Of a stretch of 5,057 nt of DNA, positions 1 through 4,691 are shown piece by piece. The DNA is from an uncultured Collinsella sp. (GTDB lineage: Bacteria; Actinomycetota; Coriobacteriia; Coriobacteriales; Coriobacteriaceae): positions 1-5,057 of the forward strand of contig USNA01000098.1 in the NCBI GenBank assembly GCA_900555955.1, in the 5' to 3' direction. The number at the start of each line of letters is the position of its first letter. Position 1 is the first letter of the stretch. Made by a program: the position numbers and the translations under genes. A model generated the notes under the pieces. That model saw only the letters and a program-made list of their open reading frames with translations, did no database searches and was not told the DNA's origin.

Positions 1-708
1 CGGTGCGGCGGGCCCCGCGTCCACTTCGGTCACCAGACCCGTCGCTGGAACCCCAAGATGAAGCCGTTCATCTTCGGTGAGCGCAACGGCATCTACATCC
101 TCGATCTCAAGCAGACCATCCTTGACGCCGACCAGGCCTACACCTTCGTCAAGAACGTCGCCAAGGGCGGCAACGTGCTGTTCGTCGGCACCAAGAAGCA
201 GGCTCAGGAGGCCGTCAAGAACGCCGCTGAGCGCGCCAACATGCCTTACATCAACCAGCGTTGGCTCCGCGGCGGCATGCTGACCAACTTCGTCACCATC
301 CGCTCCCGCATCAACCGCATGGAGGAGCTCGAGGCCATGGTCGAGGACGGCCGCATGGCAGTGCTGCCCAAGAAGGAGCAGGCAGTGCTCGGCAAGGAGC
401 TCGCTAAGCTCCAGACCAACCTCGGTGGCGCCCGCGACATGAAGGGTCTGCCCCAGGCTCTCTTCGTCATCGACACCAAGCGCGAGGAGAACGCCATCAA
501 GGAGGCCCAGCGCCTGAACATCCCCGTCGTCGCCTTGATCGACACCAACTCCGATCCCGACGAGGTCGAGTACGGCATCCCCTGCAACGATGACGCCATC
601 TCCGCTGTCACCCTTATGTGCGAGCTCATGGCCGACGCCTGCCTCGCTGGCTCCGGTAAGGAGCAGGTCTCCGAGGCCGAGATGGCCGCCGAGCCCAAGG
701 CCGAGTAA
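1..708 (+). CDS. rpsB: 30S ribosomal protein S2, 5'-truncated by the window edge
   Basis: Ribosomal protein S2 binds the back of the 30S subunit near 16S rRNA helices 26 and 35-37, close to S1. The open frame runs from base 1 to the TAA at 706-708, giving 235 visible codons. Family landmarks by visible codon are [20 protein letters not shown] from codon 7, FVGTKKQA from 61, [11 protein letters not shown] at 87-97, [10 protein letters not shown] from 149 and the IDTNSDPD block at 180-187, ending in an acidic, alanine-rich tail. In E. coli S2 the VHFG motif starts near residue 14, so probably only about seven residues and the start codon are missing. The first methionine in the window (base 58) is internal and not the start. 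Codons 1-6 (RCGGPR) do not match the usual LLEAG-type sequence before VHFG, so the first 18 bases may be unreliable. Codon 195 is Cys where PGNDDA is commonest. tsf follows 45 bases downstream with no terminator between, so the two are probably co-transcribed. The identification is secure. Confidence 0.97.
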   Translation, partial: RCGGPRVHFGHQTRRWNPKMKPFIFGERNGIYILDLKQTILDADQAYTFVKNVAKGGNVLFVGTKKQAQEAVKNAAERANMPYINQRWLRGGMLTNFVTIRSRINRMEELEAMVEDGRMAVLPKKEQAVLGKELAKLQTNLGGARDMKGLPQALFVIDTKREENAIKEAQRLNIPVVALIDTNSDPDEVEYGIPCNDDAISAVTLMCELMADACLAGSGKEQVSEAEMAAEPKAE

Positions 709-740
709 ATCAGTCCTATTTAAGTCTTTTTCATCTCTTT

Positions 741-747
741 GAAAGGA
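741..747 (+). promoter_or_regulatory. Ribosome binding site of tsf
   Basis: GAAAGGA lies 6 bases before the ATG at 754. It decides the start: the frame is also open from a TTG at 739, but that codon overlaps this site and would add five residues (MKGTT) absent from the EF-Ts family. The rest of the 709-753 spacer is pyrimidine-rich and shows no GC-rich hairpin. Confidence 0.85.
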
Positions 748-753
748 ACCACA

Positions 754-1623
754 ATGGCCCAGATTACTGCCGCTATGGTCAAGCAGCTCCGCGAGATGAC
801 CGACTCCCCGATGATGGAGTGCAAGAAGGCTCTCGTCGAGGCTGACGGCGACATGGACGCCGCCGTCGACGTTCTGCGCAAGAACGGCCTCGCCAAGGCT
901 GCCAAGAAGGCTGGCCGTGAGACCAACGAGGGCGCTGTCGCCGCGTTCGTCTCCGAGGATGGCAAGACCGGCGCTCTGCTCGAGCTCTCCTGCGAGACCG
1001 ACTTCGTCGGCTCCAACGCCAAGTTCACCGGCTTTGCTTCCAACGTCGCCGAGGGTGTCGCCACCACCCCGCCGGCTGACGTCGACGCTCTGCTCGAGAA
1101 GCCGATGGGCGAGGAGACCGTTTCCTCCGAGCTCACCGAGATGATTCACATCATGGGCGAGAACATGAAGATCTCTCGTTTCGCCGCCCGCAAGGCCGAG
1201 AACGGCGCTCTTGCTTCTTACATCCACATGGGTGGTAAGATTGGCGTCCTCGTCGAGTTCGCCTTCGAGAAGGCCGAGACCGCTCAGGCTGAGTCCTTCA
1301 AGACCTTCGCTCACGACGTTGCCCTTCAGGTTGCCGCCGTCGCCCCGATCTGCGCTACCCGCGATCAGGTTCCGGCTGAGACCGTCGAGCACGAGAAGCA
1401 GATCTACATGGCTCAGGCTGCCGAGTCCGGCAAGCCCGAGGCCATTCAGGAGAAGATGGCTGTTGGCCGTCTGGAGAAGTTCTACAAGCAGTCCGTGCTC
1501 ACTGAGCAGGAGTTCATTAAGGACAGCTCCCTCACCATCAAGAAGTACGCTGAGCAGGTCTCCAAGGAGCTCGGCGATACCATTACCGTCGTTGCCTTCG
1601 ACCGTCTGGTCCGTGGCGAGTAA
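754..1623 (+). CDS. tsf: Translation elongation factor Ts (EF-Ts)
   Basis: EF-Ts is the cytosolic nucleotide exchange factor that releases GDP from EF-Tu so it can reload with GTP and aminoacyl-tRNA. The 289-residue product is close to the usual length for the family. Residues 1-55 form the N-terminal UBA-like EF-Tu-binding domain (KQLREMTDSPMMECKKAL at 10-27). The hallmark TDFV is at 82-85; its Asp-Phe pair corresponds to E. coli D80/F81, which disturbs the Mg-binding side of EF-Tu. The core carries YIHMGGKIGVLVE from 156, and a C-terminal block GRLEKFYKQ...LTEQEFIKD spans 238-257. The tail VVAFDRLVRGE is also typical. The ATG at 754 is chosen because GAAAGGA precedes it and the protein then starts MAQITAAMVKQL, as in homologues. 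The 16-21 segment reads TDSPMM where TGAGMM is commonest, though TDAPMM-type variants are known. A strong terminator follows the stop, so tsf closes the rpsB-tsf unit. Confidence 0.98.
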   Translation: MAQITAAMVKQLREMTDSPMMECKKALVEADGDMDAAVDVLRKNGLAKAAKKAGRETNEGAVAAFVSEDGKTGALLELSCETDFVGSNAKFTGFASNVAEGVATTPPADVDALLEKPMGEETVSSELTEMIHIMGENMKISRFAARKAENGALASYIHMGGKIGVLVEFAFEKAETAQAESFKTFAHDVALQVAAVAPICATRDQVPAETVEHEKQIYMAQAAESGKPEAIQEKMAVGRLEKFYKQSVLTEQEFIKDSSLTIKKYAEQVSKELGDTITVVAFDRLVRGE

Positions 1624-1646
1624 ATAAGCTCTTGTAGCTGGTAATG

Positions 1647-1681
1647 AGCAGGCTGTGGGTTTTACTCACAGCCTGCTTTTT
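1647..1681 (+). terminator. Rho-independent terminator after tsf
   Basis: AGCAGGCTGTGGG (1647-1659) pairs with CTCACAGCCTGCT (1665-1677) around the 5-base loop TTTTA: 11 perfect pairs, then one G-U and one G-C pair. A run of five T (1677-1681) follows at once. The structure begins 24 bases after the tsf stop. There is no matching A-run on the upstream side, so it looks directional, ending rpsB-tsf transcription on the + strand. Confidence 0.95.
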
Positions 1682-1684
1682 CAT

Positions 1685-1700
1685 GGCTCTTATCAGAGCC
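1685..1700 (+). repeat. Perfect inverted repeat between the tsf terminator and the pyrH promoter
   Basis: GGCTCT (1685-1690) and AGAGCC (1695-1700) are perfect complements separated by TATC. The repeat starts 4 bases after the terminator T-run and ends 2 bases before the extended -10 element, so it occupies the place where a -35 box would lie. It could be an operator, a weak second terminator hairpin (only TTT follows) or chance. The symmetry is seen; any role is inferred. Confidence 0.55.
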
Positions 1701-1702
1701 TT

Positions 1703-1711
1703 TGCTATCAT
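1703..1711 (+). promoter_or_regulatory. Probable extended -10 promoter for the pyrH operon
   Basis: TGCTATCAT matches the extended -10 consensus TGnTATAAT at all but one informative base. The -35 position 17 bases upstream (1683-1688, ATGGCT) is poor, which fits an extended -10 promoter. The predicted transcription start is a purine near 1717-1719, giving a leader of only about 22-24 bases, just enough for the Shine-Dalgarno. So short a leader leaves no room for a riboswitch or leader attenuator ahead of pyrH. A promoter is expected here because a strong terminator lies directly upstream. Confidence 0.65.
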
Positions 1712-1726
1712 ATTGAGAGTCTAATT

Positions 1727-1734
1727 AAAGGAGG
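1727..1734 (+). promoter_or_regulatory. Full-consensus ribosome binding site of pyrH
   Basis: AAAGGAGG is a full match to the bacterial anti-Shine-Dalgarno, 6 bases before the TTG at 1741. It supports TTG as the start codon and probably offsets its weakness. No ATG or GTG occurs at a suitable distance. Confidence 0.9.
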
Positions 1735-1740
1735 ATCGCT

Positions 1741-2463
1741 TTGTCCGACATCCGATATAAACGCGTGCTTCTGAAGCTTTCCGGCGAAGCACTGATGGGC
1801 GACGGCCAATATGGCATCGACCCCAAGATTACCGATCATCTTGCCAAGCAGGTCAAGGAGCTGCTCGCCGTTGGCCACGAGGTCGGCGTCGTTGTCGGCG
1901 GCGGCAACATTTTCCGCGGCATGGCCGGCGCTGCCGGTGGCATGGAGCGCGCCCAGGCCGACTACATGGGCATGCTGGCAACCGTTATGAATGCGCTCGC
2001 TCTGCAGGATGCCTTCGAGCACAACGATGTTCCCTGCCGCGTGATGAGTGCTATCCAGATGAACGAGATCTGCGAGCCCTATATTCGCCGTCGCGCCATC
2101 AACCACCTTTCCAAGGGCAACGTTGTTATTTTTGCCGCCGGTTCGGGCAATCCGTACTTTACGACCGACACTGCCGCGGCTCTTCGTGCCTGCGAGATCG
2201 GTGCCGAGATTCTGATTAAGGCCACCAAGGTTGACGGCATCTACGACAAGGATCCTGTCAAGTGCGCCGATGCCGTCCGTTTTGACAAGATTACCTACCA
2301 CGAGGTTCTCGTCCGCGGTCTGCAGGTTATGGATTCCACGGCCACGGCACTGTGCCAGGATAACCGTATGCCGATTTTGGTCCTCAACATTGATGGCGAG
2401 GACACCGTCAAACGCGCGCTTTCGGGTGAGCCCGTCGGCACGCTCGTCTATCAGGAGGATTAA
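1741..2463 (+). CDS. pyrH: Uridylate kinase (UMP kinase)
   Basis: This cytosolic enzyme phosphorylates UMP to UDP with ATP, supplying UTP and CTP synthesis and UDP-sugars. Bacterial PyrH is a hexamer of the amino-acid-kinase fold, generally activated by GTP and inhibited by UTP. The product has 240 residues, the usual length. Visible motifs are KLSGEAL at 12-18 (phosphate-binding loop), GGGNIFRG at 53-60, [16 protein letters not shown] from 74 (UMP-binding region), [13 protein letters not shown] at 134-146, [13 protein letters not shown] at 160-172 (nucleotide site) and MDSTA at 197-201. Position 135 is Ser where Thr is commonest, a conservative change. The start is TTG, set by the full-consensus AAAGGAGG 6 bases upstream and by the family N-terminus ([13 protein letters not shown]). 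It is the first gene after a terminator and promoter and so leads the pyrH-frr-uppS-cdsA-dxr operon. frr begins 2 bases after its stop. Confidence 0.98.
   Translation: MSDIRYKRVLLKLSGEALMGDGQYGIDPKITDHLAKQVKELLAVGHEVGVVVGGGNIFRGMAGAAGGMERAQADYMGMLATVMNALALQDAFEHNDVPCRVMSAIQMNEICEPYIRRRAINHLSKGNVVIFAAGSGNPYFTTDTAAALRACEIGAEILIKATKVDGIYDKDPVKCADAVRFDKITYHEVLVRGLQVMDSTATALCQDNRMPILVLNIDGEDTVKRALSGEPVGTLVYQED
2453..2458 (+). promoter_or_regulatory. Ribosome binding site of frr, inside the pyrH end
   Basis: AGGAGG overlaps the last codons of pyrH (encoding Gln-Glu-Asp) and lies 7 bases before the frr ATG. A ribosome finishing pyrH covers this site, which fits translational coupling. Confidence 0.88.
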
Positions 2464-2465
2464 GC

Positions 2466-3002
2466 ATGGCAGAGAACATCACCGCCCACATGGACAAGTC
2501 GCTCGAGTCCCTCAAGCACAACTTCTCCAAGGTTCGCACGGGCCGCGCCAACGCTAACATTCTGTCCGACATTTCGGTCGATTACTACGGTGTTCCCACG
2601 CCGGTTACCCAGGTTGCCGCCGTTAAGACCCCCGAGGCTCACATGCTGCTTATCGAGCCCTGGGACAAGGCGCTCGTCAACGCCATCGTGAAGGCTATCA
2701 GCGCTTCCGATCTGGGCATTACTCCCAACTCTGACGGTACCGTCGTGCGCCTGCCGTTCCCGGCTCCCACCGAGGAGCGTCGTCGCGAGCTCGTCAAGGA
2801 GTGCCGCGAGTATGCCGAGCAGGCCAAGGTTTCCATTCGCAACATTCGTCGTGACTTTAACAACAAGCTCGAGCGCGACGAAGAGCTCACCGAGGACGAT
2901 GTCCGTCGCGAGCAGGCCAAGGTCCAGAAGTATACCGATGAGTATGTTGCCAAGGTCGAGGAGCTTTTGAAGGAAAAAGAAGCCGAGGTCATGGAGATCT
3001 AA
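2466..3002 (+). CDS. frr: Ribosome recycling factor (RRF)
   Basis: RRF works with EF-G in the cytosol to split the post-termination ribosome so its subunits can be reused. The 178-residue product is slightly shorter than the 185 residues of E. coli RRF. Visible landmarks are VRTGRAN at 23-29 and YYGVPTPV from 40, which begin domain I and lead into domain II, then SDLGITPNSDG at 81-91, RLPFPAPTEERRRELVK at 95-111 and VSIRNIRRD at 122-130. A highly charged C-terminal helix with many Lys and Glu residues (about 134-175) completes the three-helix bundle of domain I. The ATG start has AGGAGG 7 bases upstream and follows the pyrH stop by two bases. Some GAA and AAA codons appear near the end, unlike rpsB and tsf. 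The pairing with pyrH is one of the most conserved bacterial gene neighbourhoods. uppS starts one base after the stop. Confidence 0.98.
   Translation: MAENITAHMDKSLESLKHNFSKVRTGRANANILSDISVDYYGVPTPVTQVAAVKTPEAHMLLIEPWDKALVNAIVKAISASDLGITPNSDGTVVRLPFPAPTEERRRELVKECREYAEQAKVSIRNIRRDFNNKLERDEELTEDDVRREQAKVQKYTDEYVAKVEELLKEKEAEVMEI
2993..2996 (+). promoter_or_regulatory. Ribosome binding site of uppS, inside the frr end
   Basis: GGAG within the Met-Glu codons at the end of frr lies 7 bases before the GTG at 3004. It is shorter than the sites of the neighbouring genes, so uppS initiation may lean on ribosomes arriving from frr. Confidence 0.65.
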
Positions 3003-3003
3003 G

Positions 3004-3798
3004 GTGCAATACGACGAGAACAAACTGGTCGAGTACTTTGCCGACGCCCCTGCGGGCGTCGGTTTTTCCGACCTTGACCTCAATAAGATCCCGCATCATA
3101 TTTCGTGCATCATGGACGGTAACGGTCGCTGGGCCACGGCGCGCGGTCTTGCCCGCACCGAGGGACACAAGGCCGGTATCGTCTCCCTGCGCGAGATCAT
3201 TACCGCATGCGTGCGCTTGGGCGTCGACGTCCTTTCGGCCTATGCGTTTTCCACCGAAAACTGGAATCGTCCGCAGCATGAGGTCAACGTTTTAATGCAT
3301 CTGTTTGCCAAGACGTTTATCGATGAGCTGCCGCTGCTTAAGCGCGAAAACGTGCGCGTTGTCTTTTTGGGCGATATTTCCGCACTGCCCAAGAAGACCC
3401 GCGATGTCTTTGAGCGGGGTCTTGCCGAGTGTGCCGACCACACCGGCATGACGCTGGCGCTTGCCGTCAACTACGGCGCCCGTGCCGAGATCACCCGCGC
3501 TGTCCGTCAGATCGCGCTCGATGCCGCTGCCGGAAAGATCGATCCCGCCGCTATTGACGATGATATGGTTGCTTCGCACCTGTACACCGCTGGGCTGCCC
3601 GACCCGGAGCTTGTGATTCGAACCTCCGGCGAGCTTCGCCTTTCGAACTATCTGCTGTGGCAGGTTGCCTATTCCGAGTTTTATGTCACCGATACCTATT
3701 GGCCCGACTTTGATCGTTGGGGTCTTGTCAACGCCATTTTGGCCTATCAGGGCCGCGACCGTAGGTTTGGTGGACTGAGCAAGACCGAGGAGGCTTAA
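3004..3798 (+). CDS. uppS: Isoprenyl transferase (undecaprenyl diphosphate synthase family)
   Basis: This cis-prenyltransferase adds IPP units to farnesyl diphosphate, normally giving C55 undecaprenyl diphosphate, the lipid carrier for peptidoglycan and other wall polymers. It acts at the inner face of the membrane. Motifs in the 264-residue product are HISCIMDGNGRWA from 32, with the key Asp38 (E. coli D26), R51 and H55, then AFSTENWNRP at 81-90, and RTSGELRLSNYLLWQ at 206-220 with R206, R212 and S214, followed by E225. RRFGG at 253-257 is also typical. The start is the GTG at 3004, one base after the frr stop, with GGAG 7 bases before. No in-frame ATG, GTG or TTG occurs between codons 2 and 36, so a shorter start is not available. 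The first 30 residues form a lineage-variable extension, and its DNA contains a terminator-like hairpin (3041-3067). Chain length cannot be read from sequence: C55 is the likely product, but other prenyl lengths exist in actinobacterial paralogues. Confidence 0.96.
   Translation: MQYDENKLVEYFADAPAGVGFSDLDLNKIPHHISCIMDGNGRWATARGLARTEGHKAGIVSLREIITACVRLGVDVLSAYAFSTENWNRPQHEVNVLMHLFAKTFIDELPLLKRENVRVVFLGDISALPKKTRDVFERGLAECADHTGMTLALAVNYGARAEITRAVRQIALDAAAGKIDPAAIDDDMVASHLYTAGLPDPELVIRTSGELRLSNYLLWQVAYSEFYVTDTYWPDFDRWGLVNAILAYQGRDRRFGGLSKTEEA
3041..3067 (+). terminator. Terminator-like hairpin within the uppS start region
   Basis: CCGACGCCC (3041-3049) and GGGCGTCGG (3054-3062) form a perfect 9-bp stem, 8 of the pairs G-C, with loop CTGC. 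Five T (3063-3067) follow immediately. It sits 38 bases after the frr stop and 37 bases after the first base of uppS, and encodes Ala-Asp-Ala-Pro-Ala-Gly-Val-Gly-Phe. By structure it qualifies as a Rho-independent terminator. Translating ribosomes on uppS would unfold it, so any termination would depend on how well uppS is translated. The structure is seen; its function is inferred. Confidence 0.5.
3074..3102 (+). promoter_or_regulatory. Promoter-like pair inside uppS (weak call)
   Basis: TTGACC (3074-3079, five of six to the -35 consensus) is followed after 17 bases by CATATT (3097-3102, four of six to the -10). It begins 7 bases after the T-run of the terminator-like hairpin. A transcript from here would lack the uppS start but could express cdsA and dxr. 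Matches of this quality also arise by chance in coding DNA. Confidence 0.2.
3787..3793 (+). promoter_or_regulatory. Ribosome binding site of cdsA, inside the uppS end
   Basis: GAGGAGG, encoding the Glu-Glu near the end of UppS, lies 7 bases before the GTG at 3801. It is a strong site that supports this GTG as the start and fits coupling to uppS. Confidence 0.88.
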
Positions 3799-3800
3799 TC

Positions 3801-4691
3801 GTGTCCGATCGTCCCAAGGCGTCTGCTCCCAAGGCGTCAACTCCCAAGGCGCCTGCCGCCAAAAGCGGCGCGGCTGCGACTTCGTGGCTGGCCGGCTTTA
3901 TTACCCGTGCCGCTGCAGGTATCGTCTACGCCGTTGTATTTATTCTCTGCCTGGTTTTGGGTATCGTTCCCACCGCCATCTTCGTCTCCGTCATGAGCGG
4001 CCTGTGCTGCTTTGAGTTTTTCCGCATGACGAAGCTCGATGGCAAGGTGGCCAACGAGCGCCTGGGTATCGCTGCCGCCGTGCTCTTTCCGCTCTCGGCA
4101 CTGGGCGACTCGCTGCTGTTGAATGCCCTGCTTTTTGCTCTGATGCTTGCGGTGGGCATTTGGTATGTCTGTTCGTCGCGTACCCGCATATCCGATGTGG
4201 CTGTGACACTCATGGGTCCCATCTACACCGGTTTTATGCTGTCGGCCATCGTGCTGCTGCGCGATGCCGTGCCCGGTTTCGCCGGCGCCCTGCTTTCGGT
4301 GGGTGTTTGCGCGTCTCTCTGGGTCTCCGATTCGTTTGCCTACATCGTGGGCAGCCGTATCGGCAAGCACAAGATGGTCCCTAAGATTTCTCCCAAAAAG
4401 AGCTGGGAGGGCTTTGTCGGCGGCATCTTGGGCTCGGTTCTTATCTGGCTCATTTTGTGGGCGACGCATTTTTATAAGCTGAGTTTGCCCTACGCACTGC
4501 TGTGCGGCGTGGTTGTGTCCATCCTGGGCGTTATCGGCGACCTTATTGAGTCACGCATCAAGCGTGGCGTGGGCGTCAAGGATTCCGGCAACCTTATCCC
4601 GGGCCATGGCGGCATGCTCGACCGTAGCGACTCGCTTATCTTTGGCTGCATTACCGCGCAGCTGCTTTTGATGATCGGAGGCGTGCTGTAA
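3801..4691 (+). CDS. cdsA: Phosphatidate cytidylyltransferase (CDP-diacylglycerol synthase)
   Basis: CdsA is an integral membrane enzyme that joins CTP and phosphatidic acid to give CDP-diacylglycerol and pyrophosphate, the branch point for phospholipid synthesis. The 296-residue product begins with a soluble Pro/Lys/Ala/Ser-rich tail (about 1-28) partly built from a 15-bp tandem repeat. Hydrophobic segments follow at roughly 37-55, 57-74, 88-102, 105-124, 134-153, 160-178, 205-222, 230-248 and 279-295. Two family blocks are clear: DSFAYIVGSRIGKHK from 177 leading to ISPKKSWEG at 196-204, and the C-terminal signature from S251 to D277 with KR at 254-255, KD at 260-261 and PGHGGMLDRSD at 267-277. 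Position 276 is Ser in DRSD, where a hydrophobic residue or Thr is usual. The GTG start is supported by GAGGAGG 7 bases upstream and the 2-base gap to uppS. The stop overlaps the dxr start by one base (TAATG). Confidence 0.96.
   Translation: MSDRPKASAPKASTPKAPAAKSGAAATSWLAGFITRAAAGIVYAVVFILCLVLGIVPTAIFVSVMSGLCCFEFFRMTKLDGKVANERLGIAAAVLFPLSALGDSLLLNALLFALMLAVGIWYVCSSRTRISDVAVTLMGPIYTGFMLSAIVLLRDAVPGFAGALLSVGVCASLWVSDSFAYIVGSRIGKHKMVPKISPKKSWEGFVGGILGSVLIWLILWATHFYKLSLPYALLCGVVVSILGVIGDLIESRIKRGVGVKDSGNLIPGHGGMLDRSDSLIFGCITAQLLLMIGGVL
3813..3857 (+). repeat. Three tandem 15-bp units in the 5' end of cdsA
   Basis: The units are CCCAAGGCGTCTGCT, CCCAAGGCGTCAACT and CCCAAGGCGCCTGCC. They are in frame and encode PKASA, PKAST and PKAPA. 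The first nine bases are identical in all three, which points to recent slippage duplication. Gain or loss of one unit would keep the frame and only change the length of the cytosolic N-terminal tail of CdsA. Confidence 0.85.
4677..4681 (+). promoter_or_regulatory. Ribosome binding site of dxr, inside the cdsA end
   Basis: GGAGG, encoding Gly-Gly near the CdsA C-terminus, lies 9 bases before the dxr ATG. With the TAATG overlap it fits a terminating ribosome restarting on dxr. Confidence 0.82.

Noticed and set aside
739..753. An upstream TTG start for tsf adding MKGTT
   Set aside because: It overlaps the ribosome binding site of the ATG at 754, and EF-Ts homologues begin at that ATG.
709..753. 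A terminator or promoter between rpsB and tsf
   Set aside because: Only a weak A-T stem (TAAAT/ATTTA) and a pyrimidine-rich stretch are present. There is no GC-rich hairpin with a T-run and no clear promoter.
3855..3869. GCCGC/GCGGC hairpin early in cdsA
   Set aside because: The stem is only 5 bp and has no T-run; such short stems are common in GC-rich coding DNA.
246..4469. Long open frames on the - strand, for example 246-698, 720-1136, 1708-2301, 2460-3083, 3292-3840 and 3837-4469
   Set aside because: They lie opposite well-identified genes and arise from the C/G-rich third codon positions of those genes. Their translations show no recognisable family motifs and no convincing ribosome binding sites.
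4658..4669. GCAGCTGC followed by four T near the end of cdsA as a terminator
   Set aside because: The palindrome has no loop bases and at most a very short stem, so a stable terminator hairpin is unlikely.
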